Of a stretch of DNA of 64,000 nucleotides, positions 36,992-45,514 are shown piece after piece (position 1 is the stretch's first letter; each line of letters opens with the position of its first letter). The DNA is from Streptomyces sp. NBC_01381 (GTDB lineage: Bacteria; Actinomycetota; Actinomycetes; Streptomycetales; Streptomycetaceae): contig NZ_JAPEPI010000002.1 of the NCBI RefSeq assembly GCF_026340305.1, forward strand, positions 186,001-250,000. The letters run 5' to 3'. The position numbers and the translations under genes are program-made. The notes under the pieces are model-generated. The model saw nothing but the letters and a program-made list of their open reading frames with translations, ran no database searches and was not told the DNA's origin.

Positions 36992-38263
36992 GTGAACCAA
37001 CTGATGTCACGAGAGTCCGAGGCCGACCTGCCCGGGGAAGCAGGCGGCGCAGCCGGGGAAGCCGTGCTCCCCGGCGCGCTCCCCGACGACCTGCGCGCCG
37101 AACTCATCGCCTTCCGACGCGACTTGCACATGCACCCGGAGCTCGGCAACCAGGAGTTCCGCACCACCGCCGCCCTCAAGGCCCGGCTCGAACTCGCGGG
37201 TCTCAAGCCCCGCGTACTCGACATCGGTACGGGACTCGTATGTGACATCGGTATTGATCAGGGCGGCAAGGAGAGCGGCGGCGCGCGGCCCATGCTCGCC
37301 CTGCGCGCCGACATCGACGCGCTGCCCATCCCGGACACCAAGCTCGGCGTTCCGTACCGCTCCACCGTGCCCGACCGCGCCCACGCCTGCGGGCACGACG
37401 TGCACACCACCGTGGTGCTCGGGGCCGGGCTCGTCCTTGCCGAGCTGGCCAAGAAGGGGCAACTCCCGCATCCCGTACGGCTGATCTTCCAGCCCGCGGA
37501 GGAGGTCCTGCCGGGTGGTGCCCCCGACGCCATCGAGTCCGGAGTGCTCGAAGGGGTCGGGCGGATCATCGGCGTGCACTGTGATCCCCGGGTCGACGCG
37601 GGGCGGATCGGGCTGCGGCACGGCGCCATCACCTCCGCCTGCGATCGGTTGGAGGTGTCGCTGGACGGGCCGGGCGGTCACACCGCCCGGCCTCACCTCA
37701 CCACCGATCTCGTCACCGCCGCTGCCAAGATCGTTACGGACGTACCGGCGCTTGTCGCCCGTCGGATCGACGCCCGGTCCGGGCTTGCGGTGACCTGGGG
37801 GCGGATCGAGTCGGGGCACGCCTGCAACGTCATCCCGCAGCACGCGGAGCTGTCCGGGACCGTCCGGTGTCTGGACCTGAAAGCCTGGCGGCAGGCGCCC
37901 GACCTCGTACACGGCGCCATCCAGGAGACCGCCGATCTCTACCGCGCCAAGTCCGAGGTGAATTACATCCGGGGTGTCCCGCCCGTCGTCAACGACCCTG
38001 ATGTGACCGACCTGTTGAGGGACGCCATGGAGCGGCGGCGTGGGCCGCACTCCGTCGAGGACACCGAACAGAGCCTGGGGGGAGAGGACTTCAGCTGGTA
38101 TCTGGAGCACGTTCCCGGCGCCATGGCCCGCCTCGGTGTCCGTGCGCCCGGCGAGCGCACCGTCCGCGATCTCCATCAGGGCGACTTCGACGCGGACGAG
38201 TCGGCGATCACGGTCGGCGTCGAGCTCTTTACCGCTGCTGCTCTCCTCGACGCCTCGCGGTAG
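36992..38263 (+). CDS. M20-family amidohydrolase/metallopeptidase
   Basis: A 423-residue enzyme of the N-acyl amino acid or hippurate hydrolase type. FRRDLHMHPELGNQEF, LALRADIDALPI, HACGHDVHTTVVLGAG (metal ligands His and Asp), IFQPAEEVLPGGAPDAI (catalytic Glu) and GGEDFSWYLEHVPGAMARLG are all present. The dimerisation domain occupies about residues 210-320. Start: the GTG at 36992 has TACCCT 7 nt upstream and could be leaderless; ATG 37004 is the alternative. It is not clearly linked to the cluster on its left. Confidence 0.93.
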   Translation: MNQLMSRESEADLPGEAGGAAGEAVLPGALPDDLRAELIAFRRDLHMHPELGNQEFRTTAALKARLELAGLKPRVLDIGTGLVCDIGIDQGGKESGGARPMLALRADIDALPIPDTKLGVPYRSTVPDRAHACGHDVHTTVVLGAGLVLAELAKKGQLPHPVRLIFQPAEEVLPGGAPDAIESGVLEGVGRIIGVHCDPRVDAGRIGLRHGAITSACDRLEVSLDGPGGHTARPHLTTDLVTAAAKIVTDVPALVARRIDARSGLAVTWGRIESGHACNVIPQHAELSGTVRCLDLKAWRQAPDLVHGAIQETADLYRAKSEVNYIRGVPPVVNDPDVTDLLRDAMERRRGPHSVEDTEQSLGGEDFSWYLEHVPGAMARLGVRAPGERTVRDLHQGDFDADESAITVGVELFTAAALLDASR

Positions 38264-38379
38264 TCGAAGGCCGCCGCTGGCCCGCTATGGGCCGGTTGCG
38301 CCGGACCCGTTCATCCGGACGTAACCGGCCCTCGGCACGAATAGGTAACGGCAGTGCGAAACCCCGTTCCCCTCCCTTT

Positions 38380-38391
38380 CTACGCGCGTTA
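38380..38391 (+). promoter_or_regulatory. Nucleoside-regulon operator candidate 1
   Basis: CTACGCGCGTTA matches the palindrome CTACGCGCGTAG in 10 of 12 positions. A TACTGT hexamer (38390-38395) overlaps its right end as a -10. The BMP gene starts 58 nt downstream. The following leader (GCNGCGNAATCAGCGCC) is shared with the next BMP gene. Confidence 0.7.
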
Positions 38392-38449
38392 CTGTGCGCC
38401 GCAATCAGCGCCGTCAACGGCGCGTCGGGGAACGTAAGGGGTGCGTCCT

Positions 38450-39538
38450 ATGCGTTTGCGTCGTGGATCAAGGATTTCCCAACTGGCCGTCGTCGTGGCG
38501 TCTCTCGCCCTCGCCGCATCGGCGTGCGGCAAGACCAGCAACGAGGCCTCGGAGGACGAGGGCGACGACAAGGGTGGGTCGTCGTCTTCCGAATACAAGG
38601 GGAAAGGCATAGGGCTCGCGTACGACATCGGGGGGCAGGGCGACCAATCGTTCAACGATGCCGCGTACTCCGGCTACGAGAAGGCCCGCAAAGACTTCAA
38701 GATCGGCGGCGTGGACATGGAGCCGGGCGACGGCGAGTCCAGCGCCGACAAGACCCAGCGCCTTGAGCAGCTCGCCCGGCAGGGCTACAACCCCGTCATC
38801 GGCGTCGGATTCGTCTACGCGCCCGCCGTGAAGGAAGCCGCCAAGAAGTTTCCCAAGGTCACCTTTGGGATCATCGACGACAACACGGTGAAGGCCGAGA
38901 ATGTCGCCGATCTTGTGTTCCACGAGGAACAGGGGTCCTATCTCGCCGGTGTCGCCGCCGCCAAGGCGACCAAGGTCGATCACGTCGGATTCATCGGCGG
39001 TGTGGACATCAACCTCATCCACAAGTTCGAAGCCGGCTTCGTGCAGGGCGTGAAGTCCGTCGACCCGAAGATCAAGATCGAGAAGCGGTATCTGACGGAG
39101 AAGCCCGAGGAAGGCGGCTTCGCCAGCCCCGACAAGGGGCAGAACGCGGCGAGCGGTCAGATCGAGGCGGGCGCCGATGTGCTCTACCACGCGGCGGGGC
39201 TCTCCGGGCAGGGCGTCATCCAGGAGGCCGGCTCGCAGAAGGTGTGGGCGATCGGCGTCGACTCCGACCAGTACAAGCAGAAGGCGCTCGCCAAGTACAA
39301 GGACTACATCCTCGGGTCCGCCCTCAAGGACGTCGGCGGCGCCGTCTACGACCTGACGAAGTCGGTCGTCGAGGGCAAGCCGATGACGGGCGAGCAGCGC
39401 TACGACCTGAAGTCGGGACGTGTCGGGTTCGCCGACTCGAATCCGAAGTACACGGCGATGAAGGACGTGGTCGCCGCCGTGGAGAAGGCCAAGAAGGACA
39501 TCGTCGACGGCAAGGTCACCGTCGAGACCGTCCCGTAG
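38450..39538 (+). CDS. BMP-family nucleoside-binding lipoprotein (copy 1)
   Basis: A 362-residue substrate-binding lipoprotein of the Med/BmpA-PnrA family, which captures purine and other nucleosides. The signal peptide RRGSRISQLAVVVASLALAASAC has a lipobox ASAC. IGLAYDIGGQGDQSFNDAAYSGYEKA, GFVYAPAVKEAAKKFPKV and LYHAAGLSGQGVI are conserved pocket elements. It is about 70% alike to the next gene by eye, a tandem duplication. The ATG 38450 is preferred over GTG 38441 on ribosome-site spacing. An operator palindrome lies just upstream, and its own terminator follows. Confidence 0.94.
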   Translation: MRLRRGSRISQLAVVVASLALAASACGKTSNEASEDEGDDKGGSSSSEYKGKGIGLAYDIGGQGDQSFNDAAYSGYEKARKDFKIGGVDMEPGDGESSADKTQRLEQLARQGYNPVIGVGFVYAPAVKEAAKKFPKVTFGIIDDNTVKAENVADLVFHEEQGSYLAGVAAAKATKVDHVGFIGGVDINLIHKFEAGFVQGVKSVDPKIKIEKRYLTEKPEEGGFASPDKGQNAASGQIEAGADVLYHAAGLSGQGVIQEAGSQKVWAIGVDSDQYKQKALAKYKDYILGSALKDVGGAVYDLTKSVVEGKPMTGEQRYDLKSGRVGFADSNPKYTAMKDVVAAVEKAKKDIVDGKVTVETVP

Positions 39539-39547
39539 TTCCCAGGT

Positions 39548-39597
39548 AAAGGGCAGGGAGTCCCGCAGGCCAGAGCGGCCGGGGCACCCTGCCCTTT
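39548..39597 (+). terminator. Terminator after BMP copy 1
   Basis: AAAGGGCAGGG (39548-39558) pairs with CCCTGCCCTTT (39587-39597). The 28-nt interval contains a further GGCC hairpin. It separates the two BMP genes into distinct transcripts. Confidence 0.7.
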
Positions 39598-39687
39598 GTC
39601 ATGCCGCCGCAACGCCCTGTGCATGGCGCCGCAACCTCGCGGCCACAGCTCGATAACGGACGGGACAGAAGGGTTCTTATGTCAGGT

Positions 39688-39699
39688 CTACGCGCGTTA
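39688..39699 (+). promoter_or_regulatory. Nucleoside-regulon operator candidate 2
   Basis: CTACGCGCGTTA, the same 12 bases as at 38380. TACGCT (39698-39703) is at the same offset and could be the -10. The second BMP gene starts 74 nt further on. Confidence 0.72.
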
Positions 39700-39773
39700 C
39701 GCTGCGGCGAAATCAGCGCCAGGTGAGGCGCTCGTACGTGCTTGTGCTTGCTTGTACAAAGGAGTTCCTCTCT

Positions 39774-40829
39774 ATGCGCCGGGTTTCCAAGATCGCAGCC
39801 GCGAGCGTCGCGACCGCCGCCCTCGCCCTCTCCGCCACCGCCTGCGGTGGCACGTCCAGCGACGCCGCCGGCTCCAAGAGCGACGGCAAGGGCAAGGGCG
39901 TCGCCATCGCGTACGACGTCGGCGGCAAGGGCGACCAGTCCTTCAACGACGCCGCGACCGCCGGCATGGACAAGGCCGCCAAGGACCTGAAGGTCGGCTC
40001 CAAGGCCGTCGAGCCGACCGACGGCGAGTCCGACGCGGACAAGTCGCAGCGCCTCACCGAGCTCGCCAAGCAGGGCTACAACCCGGTGATCGGCATCGGC
40101 TACGCGTACGCGCCCGCCGTGAAGGAGGTCGCCGAGAAGTTCCCGAAGGTCACCTTCGGCATCGTCGACGACGCCACCATCAAGGCGGACAACGTCTCCG
40201 ACCTGGTCTTCAACGAGGAGCAGTCCTCGTACCTGGCGGGCGTGGCCGCGGCCAAGGCCACCAAGACCAAGACCGTCGGCTTCATCGGCGGCGTGAACAA
40301 CAACCTGATCCGCAAGTTCGAGGCCGGCTTCGTCCAGGGCGTCCAGGCCACCGACAAGTCGGTCAAGATCAAGCGCCAGTTCCTCACCGAGAAGGCCGAG
40401 GACGGCGGCTTCTCCAGCCCGGACAAGGGCAAGGAAGGCGCCAGCGGCCAGATCGAGGACGGCGCCGACGTGGTCTACCACGCTGCCGGTCTCTCCGGTC
40501 AGGGCGTCATCGAGGCCGCCGCCGCCGAGAAGGTGTGGGCGATCGGCGTCGACTCCGACCAGTACAAGCAGAAGGCCCTGGACAAGTACAAGAAGTACAT
40601 CCTGACGTCGGCGACCAAGGACGTCGCCGGGGCGGTGTACAACCTGACCAAGTCGGTCCAGGATGGCAACGCCAAGGGCGGCGTGGTCCGTGCGGACCTG
40701 AAGTCCGGTGGCGTCGCGCTCGCCGACTCGAACCCCGAGTTCAAGAAGATGAAGGACCTGCAGGCCGAGCTGAAGACGGCCGAGCAGGGCATCATCAGCG
40801 GCAAGATCAAGGTCAAGATCACGCTGTAA
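39774..40829 (+). CDS. BMP-family nucleoside-binding lipoprotein (copy 2)
   Basis: A 351-residue paralogue of the gene before it. ATG 39774 follows AAGGAG and opens MRRVSKIAAASVATAALALSATACGG, with lipobox TAC after ATAC. VAIAYDVGGKGDQSFNDAATAGMDKA, GIGYAYAPAVKEVAEKFPKV and VVYHAAGLSGQGVIEAA are conserved. The ATPase and two permeases that follow should be its transporter partners. Two binding proteins feeding one importer could broaden its substrate range. It is followed by its own terminator, so it is regulated separately from the ABC operon. Confidence 0.95.
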   Translation: MRRVSKIAAASVATAALALSATACGGTSSDAAGSKSDGKGKGVAIAYDVGGKGDQSFNDAATAGMDKAAKDLKVGSKAVEPTDGESDADKSQRLTELAKQGYNPVIGIGYAYAPAVKEVAEKFPKVTFGIVDDATIKADNVSDLVFNEEQSSYLAGVAAAKATKTKTVGFIGGVNNNLIRKFEAGFVQGVQATDKSVKIKRQFLTEKAEDGGFSSPDKGKEGASGQIEDGADVVYHAAGLSGQGVIEAAAAEKVWAIGVDSDQYKQKALDKYKKYILTSATKDVAGAVYNLTKSVQDGNAKGGVVRADLKSGGVALADSNPEFKKMKDLQAELKTAEQGIISGKIKVKITL

Positions 40830-40849
40830 CAGCGAAGTCGCTGCCGCGG

Positions 40850-40888
40850 AACGGGGTGTGGGGGACGATGGTTCCCCCGCGCCCCGTT
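40850..40888 (+). terminator. Terminator after BMP copy 2
   Basis: AACGGGGTGTGGGGGA (40850-40865) pairs with 40873-40888 through a 16-bp stem with two G-U pairs. Confidence 0.65.
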
Positions 40889-40927
40889 CGCGCGGCCGAC
40901 ACCTCAACTCCCGTTGAACCAGGGGCG

Positions 40928-40939
40928 CTACGCGCGTAG
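40928..40939 (+). promoter_or_regulatory. Nucleoside-regulon operator candidate 3, perfect palindrome
   Basis: CTACGCGCGTAG is a perfect 12-bp palindrome. It lies after the BMP terminator and directly before the ABC operon. TAGGTG at 40937 sits at the same offset as the -10 candidates of the other sites but lacks the final T. The GTG immediately after it would fall inside that -10, which bears on the start of the ATPase. Confidence 0.75.
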
Positions 40940-42598
40940 GTGGCCCCTTTCCTTAAGACTCCCGAGGACTCCCGAGGAGAGTGCGCCATCGACGCGTCCA
41001 CTAGTCCCGACAAGGGCACGACCACCGCCCAGGCCACTGCCGTCGAACTCGACGGCATCACCAAGCGCTTCCCAGGCGTGGTGGCCAACCATGACATCCG
41101 CCTGAGCGTCCGCAAGGGCACCGTGCACGCCCTCGTCGGTGAGAACGGCGCGGGCAAGTCGACCCTGATGAAGATCCTCTACGGCATGCAGAAGCCGGAC
41201 GAGGGCACCATCACGGTCGACGGCGAGCAGGTCAGTTTCTCCAGCCCCGCCGACGCCATCGTGCGCGGCATCGGCATGGTGCACCAGCACTTCATGCTCG
41301 CCGACCAGCTGACCGTCCTGGAGAACATCGTTCTCGGCAGCGAGAAGCTGCACGGCATCGGCGGCGCGGCCCGCCGCAAGATCGTGGAGATATCCGAGCG
41401 GTACGGCCTCGGGGTGCGCCCCGACGCGATGGTCGAGGACCTCGGTGTCGCCGACCGGCAGCGCGTGGAGATCCTCAAGGTCCTGTACCGCGGCGCCACC
41501 ACGCTGATCCTCGACGAGCCCACGGCCGTGCTCGTGCCGCAGGAGGTCGACGCGCTCTTCGACAACCTGCGCGAGCTGAAGTCCGAGGGCCTGTCCGTCA
41601 TCTTCATCTCCCACAAGCTGGGCGAAGTCCTCTCCGTGGCCGACGACATCACCGTCATCCGGCGCGGTACGACGGTGGGCACGGCGGTCCCGTCCGAGAC
41701 GACGCCGCGGCAGCTGGCCGAGCTGATGGTCGGCAGCGAACTGCCCACCCCCGAGACCGCGGAGTCGACGGTCACCGACCGCCCGATGATCCAGGTCGAG
41801 AGCCTCAAGCTGCTGGCCGACGGTGAGTCGGGCCGCGCGCTCCTCGACGACATCTCCTTCACCATCCACGAGGGCGAGGTCCTCGGCCTCGCGGGCGTCG
41901 AGGGCAACGGCCAGACCGAGCTGATCGATGCGCTCATCGGCCTCAAGCACGCGGACTCCGGAGTGATCCGGATGGCCGGCCAGGACATCACCGCCGAACC
42001 GACGCGCAAGCGCCGCGAGGACGGCATCGGTTACATCCCCGAGGACCGCCACCGCCACGGCCTCCTCCTGGAGTCGCCGCTCTGGGAGAACCGCATCCTC
42101 GGCCACGTCACCGAGAAGCCCAACACTCGCGGCAAACTGGGATTCTGGCTGGACCCCAAGGGCGCCCAGGCCGACACCCGCCGCATCGTCGCGGAGTACG
42201 ACGTCCGTACGCCCGGCATCGACGTCACCGCGGCCTCCCTCTCCGGCGGCAACCAGCAGAAGCTGATCGTCGGCCGCGAGATGAGCCACAAGCCGCGCTT
42301 CCTGATCGCCGCCCACCCCACCCGCGGTGTGGACGTCGGCGCGCAGGCCCAGATCTGGGACCAGATCCGCGAGGCACGGCGTGAGGGACTCGCCGTACTC
42401 CTGATCTCGGCGGACCTCGACGAGCTGATCGGCCTCTCCGACACCCTCCGCGTGATCTACCGCGGACGGCTCGTGGCGGACGCCGACCCGGCCACCATCA
42501 CGCCGGAGGAGCTCGGTTCGGCGATGACCGGCGCCGCGTCGGGCCACCTGGAACACATAGAAGAAGGCCCCGAAGTGCCGGAGGACGAGGCCCGATGA
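40940..42598 (+). CDS. Nucleoside ABC importer ATPase, two ABC domains
   Basis: A 552-residue (or slightly shorter) cytoplasmic ATPase of the RbsA/YufO type. Domain 1: GENGAGKST Walker A, VADRQRVEILKVLYRGA signature and LILDEPTAVL Walker B. Domain 2: degenerate Walker A (GVEGNGQTEL), LSGGNQQKLIVGREM signature and FLIAAHPTRGVDVGA. The last 4 bases overlap the first permease. The outer GTG at 40940 abuts the operator and lacks a ribosome site. GAGGAG at 40974-40979 points instead to the codon at 40988, which is ATC, an extremely rare start. The true start is unresolved. Confidence 0.93.
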   Translation: MAPFLKTPEDSRGECAIDASTSPDKGTTTAQATAVELDGITKRFPGVVANHDIRLSVRKGTVHALVGENGAGKSTLMKILYGMQKPDEGTITVDGEQVSFSSPADAIVRGIGMVHQHFMLADQLTVLENIVLGSEKLHGIGGAARRKIVEISERYGLGVRPDAMVEDLGVADRQRVEILKVLYRGATTLILDEPTAVLVPQEVDALFDNLRELKSEGLSVIFISHKLGEVLSVADDITVIRRGTTVGTAVPSETTPRQLAELMVGSELPTPETAESTVTDRPMIQVESLKLLADGESGRALLDDISFTIHEGEVLGLAGVEGNGQTELIDALIGLKHADSGVIRMAGQDITAEPTRKRREDGIGYIPEDRHRHGLLLESPLWENRILGHVTEKPNTRGKLGFWLDPKGAQADTRRIVAEYDVRTPGIDVTAASLSGGNQQKLIVGREMSHKPRFLIAAHPTRGVDVGAQAQIWDQIREARREGLAVLLISADLDELIGLSDTLRVIYRGRLVADADPATITPEELGSAMTGAASGHLEHIEEGPEVPEDEAR

Positions 42599-43746
42599 AG
42601 AAGTTCGACAAGGAGCGGGTGCTCCTCGCGGTGGCCGGTCCGGTCATCGCGCTCATCGCGGCCGTGGCGCTGACCTCGGTCGTGCTGCTCGCATCGGGCA
42701 AGAGCCCGATCGAGCCGTACACCCTGATGTTCGAGCAGGCCACCTACTCCGACATCCAGGTCCTGATCATCAACCAGGCCGGCATGTACTACCTGGCCGC
42801 GCTCGCGGTCGCCGTCGGCTTCCGGATGAACCTCTTCAACATCGGCGTGGACGGCCAGTACCGCCTCGCCGCGATGGCGACCGCGGTCGTCGGCGCGCAT
42901 GTCGCCCTCCCCGCGCCCCTCCAGATCCCGCTCCTGATCCTGGTCGCCATGCTCACCGGCGCCTTCTGGGCCGGCATCGCGGGCATCCTCAAGACCACCC
43001 GCGGGGTCAGCGAGGTCGTCGCGACGATCATGCTCAACGCCATCGCGACGAGCCTCATCGGCTACCTCACCCTCACCGAGAACTTCGGCGTCCCGGTCGG
43101 CAACAACCAGACCACCGGCGAGATGTCCAAGTCCGGCTGGTTCCCCGGCATCAGCATGGGCGACTCCGGCGAGATCTACGGCTTCGTCGTCATCGCCGCG
43201 CTTGCCGGCGTCCTGTACTGGCTGATCCTCAACCGCACCCGCTTCGGCTTCGACCTGCGCGCCACCGGCGCCTCCCAGTCGGCAGCCGCGGCCTCCGGTG
43301 TGAACGCCAAGCGCATGGTGCTCAGCGCCATGCTGATCTCCGGCGCGGTCGCGGGCCTCGCGGGCATGCCGATCCTGCTCGGCGACGTCCACACCTACAG
43401 CCTCAGCTTCCCCACGGGCCTCGGCTTCACCGGCATCACCATCGCCCTGCTCGGCCGCAACAACCCGGTCGGCATCGCCTTCGCCGCGCTGCTCATCGCC
43501 TTCCTCGACAAGGCGTCGCCCGCTCTCGACTACGCCACTCCGGTCGCGTACGACAAGGAGATCGCGGTGATCATGCAGGGCCTCATCGTGATCGCGGTCG
43601 TCGTGTCCTACGAGGCCGTACGCCGCTGGGGGCTCCGTCGACAGCAGCAGCGCGTCGGTGAGGAGCTGGCCGCAGCAGCCCGCGCCAAGGGCAAGGGCAA
43701 CGGCAACGGAAACAACGACACCGTGAAGGAGGTGGCTGCCCGATGA
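42595..43746 (+). CDS. Nucleoside ABC importer permease 1
   Basis: A 383-residue membrane permease of the BPD_transp_2 family with about nine helices. Recognisable parts are GKSPIEPYTLMFEQATYSD, AVAVGFRMNLFNIGVDGQYRLAA, KTTRGVSEVVATIMLNAIA and a cytoplasmic coupling region near AAAASGVNAKRMVLSAMLISGA. The C-terminal 30 residues are Lys/Gly/Asn-rich. ATGA overlap with the ATPase and with the second permease (4 nt each) shows one operon. Confidence 0.95.
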   Translation: MKKFDKERVLLAVAGPVIALIAAVALTSVVLLASGKSPIEPYTLMFEQATYSDIQVLIINQAGMYYLAALAVAVGFRMNLFNIGVDGQYRLAAMATAVVGAHVALPAPLQIPLLILVAMLTGAFWAGIAGILKTTRGVSEVVATIMLNAIATSLIGYLTLTENFGVPVGNNQTTGEMSKSGWFPGISMGDSGEIYGFVVIAALAGVLYWLILNRTRFGFDLRATGASQSAAAASGVNAKRMVLSAMLISGAVAGLAGMPILLGDVHTYSLSFPTGLGFTGITIALLGRNNPVGIAFAALLIAFLDKASPALDYATPVAYDKEIAVIMQGLIVIAVVVSYEAVRRWGLRRQQQRVGEELAAAARAKGKGNGNGNNDTVKEVAAR

Positions 43747-45005
43747 GCTCGGCAATCGTGGCCAAGCCCCCGGCCAAGCAGCCCGCGCCGGGCCGCCGCC
43801 GCATCTCGCTCCCCATACTCCTGCTGGTCATCGCGGGTGTGCTCGTCCTGACGTCCGTGGTCCGCCTGATCACCGACGCCGACGGCATCACCTCCACCGG
43901 CCAGATGTCCACGGCCCTGCGTCTCGCGGTGCCGATCGGCCTCGCGGGCCTCGGCGGTCTCTGGGCCGAGCGCGCCGGCGTCGTCAACATCGGCCTCGAA
44001 GGCATGCTCATCCTCGGCACCTGGTTCGGCGCGTTCGCCGGTTACCAGTGGGGCCCGTGGGTCGGCATCCTCTTCGGCATCCTGGGCGGCGCGATCGGCG
44101 GCCTGCTGCACGCGATCGTCACGGTCACCTTCAACGTCAACCACATCGTCTCCGGTGTGGCCATCAACATCCTTGCCCTGGGCGCGACCCGCTACCTCTC
44201 CACCTTCGCCTTCGAAGGCAAGGAGGGTGGTACGTCCAAGCAGTCGCCGCCCGTCGAATCGCTCGGCAGCTTCTCCGTGCCGGGCCTCTCCGACTGGCTG
44301 CAGGACCTCAACGAAAAGCACTGGTTCCTGGTCTCCGACCTCGCGGGCCTGCTCGGCGGCCTCTTCACCGACCTCTCGCCGCTCACCGTCATCGCCGTCG
44401 CGATGGTGCCGCTGAGCTGGTGGGTCCTGTGGCGTACGGCGTTCGGCCTGCGCCTGCGGTCCTGCGGCGAGAACCCGGTGGCCGCCGAGTCCCTCGGCGT
44501 GAACGTCTACAAGTACAAGTACCTGGCAGTGATCATCTCCGGTGGCCTTGCGGGCCTCGGCGGCGCGTTCCTCTCCCTGGTCGCCTCCAACATCTACCTG
44601 GAGGGCCAGACCGGCGGCCGCGGCTACATCGGCCTCGCCGCGATGATCTTCGGCAACTGGATGCCGGGCGGACTCGCGCTCGGCGCCGGCCTGTTCGGTT
44701 ACACCGACAGCCTGAAGCTCCGGGGCGGCGGCACGAACGTCCACGCCCTGCTTCTGCTGCTCGCGATCCTGCTGGTCATCGGCGCGATCTACCTCCTCTG
44801 GCGCAAGCGCTACATCCCCGCGGTGATCACCGCGGCCGTCTCGGCGCTGATGTTCGCGTGGTACGGCTTGACCGACGAGGTGCCCAACCAGGTCGTCACC
44901 GCGACGCCGTACGTCGTCACGCTGCTCGTGCTCTCGCTCTCCGCCCAGCGGTTGCGGATGCCGAAGGCGGACGGCCAGCCCTACCGAAGGGGACAAGGAA
45001 AGTGA
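43743..45005 (+). CDS. Nucleoside ABC importer permease 2
   Basis: A 420-residue second permease. SLPILLLVIAGVLVLTSVVRLI is the first helix, LAGLGGLWAERAGVVNIGLEGMLILGTWFGAFAGY the permease signature, and ESLGVNVYKYKYLAVIISGGLAGLGGAFLSLV the EAA-like loop. It pairs with permease 1 as a heterodimer. Its stop overlaps the GTG of cdd (GTGA), so uptake and cytidine deamination are translationally coupled, which supports a nucleoside, not sugar, substrate. Confidence 0.95.
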   Translation: MSSAIVAKPPAKQPAPGRRRISLPILLLVIAGVLVLTSVVRLITDADGITSTGQMSTALRLAVPIGLAGLGGLWAERAGVVNIGLEGMLILGTWFGAFAGYQWGPWVGILFGILGGAIGGLLHAIVTVTFNVNHIVSGVAINILALGATRYLSTFAFEGKEGGTSKQSPPVESLGSFSVPGLSDWLQDLNEKHWFLVSDLAGLLGGLFTDLSPLTVIAVAMVPLSWWVLWRTAFGLRLRSCGENPVAAESLGVNVYKYKYLAVIISGGLAGLGGAFLSLVASNIYLEGQTGGRGYIGLAAMIFGNWMPGGLALGAGLFGYTDSLKLRGGGTNVHALLLLLAILLVIGAIYLLWRKRYIPAVITAAVSALMFAWYGLTDEVPNQVVTATPYVVTLLVLSLSAQRLRMPKADGQPYRRGQGK

Positions 45006-45391
45006 CCGACACCGACTGGGACGCGCTGCGGGATGCTGCGCGCGAGGCCATGTCCCGTGCGTACGCGCCCTACTCAGGCTTCCCGGTCGGTGCCGCGGCC
45101 CTCGTGGACGACGGCCGCACGGTGTCGGGCTGCAACGTGGAGAACGCCTCGTACGGCCTGGGTCTGTGCGCGGAGTGCGGCCTGGTGTCGCAGCTCCAGC
45201 TCACCGGCGGCGGCCGCCTCACCCACTTCACCTGTGTGGACGGCAAGGGCGAGATCCTGATGCCGTGCGGCCGCTGCCGCCAGCTGCTCTACGAGTTCGG
45301 CGGCGCGACGCTCCTCTTGGAGACGGCCGCCGGTGTCCGCACCCTGGGTGAGATGCTCCCGGACCCGTTCGGCCCGCAGCACCTCAACTGA
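45002..45391 (+). CDS. cdd: Cytidine deaminase
   Basis: A 129-residue enzyme converting cytidine and deoxycytidine to uridines. SRAYAPYSGFPVGAAALVDDG, SGCNVENASYGLGLCAECGL (zinc ligand Cys and catalytic Glu in the CAE motif) and MPCGRCRQLLYEFGG (two zinc Cys) are complete. Start GTG 45002 follows AAGGAA and overlaps the permease stop. Together with thymidine phosphorylase and adenosine deaminase it makes imported nucleosides usable. The length fits the short homotetrameric form. Confidence 0.97.
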   Translation: MTDTDWDALRDAAREAMSRAYAPYSGFPVGAAALVDDGRTVSGCNVENASYGLGLCAECGLVSQLQLTGGGRLTHFTCVDGKGEILMPCGRCRQLLYEFGGATLLLETAAGVRTLGEMLPDPFGPQHLN

Positions 45392-45442
45392 CGTACGGCC
45401 TCTGCCTGTTGCTTCGCGGCGGGCGGGGGCCGTCTTCACTCG

Positions 45443-45466
45443 GTGACTCTATGCGCGTAGAGTCAC
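45443..45466 (+). promoter_or_regulatory. Nucleoside-regulon operator candidate 4, extended palindrome
   Basis: A 24-bp inverted repeat: GTGACTCTA (45443-45451) and TAGAGTCAC (45458-45466) around TGCGCG. The core CTATGCGCGTAG differs from the motif at one base. TAGAGT (45458-45463) is a candidate -10. The site lies between cdd and deoA, 48 nt before the deoA ATG. Confidence 0.75.
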
Positions 45467-45514
45467 TCAATCTCAATCTCAAGCTCACCGTTTTAGGCGC
45501 AAAGGGGTTATGCC

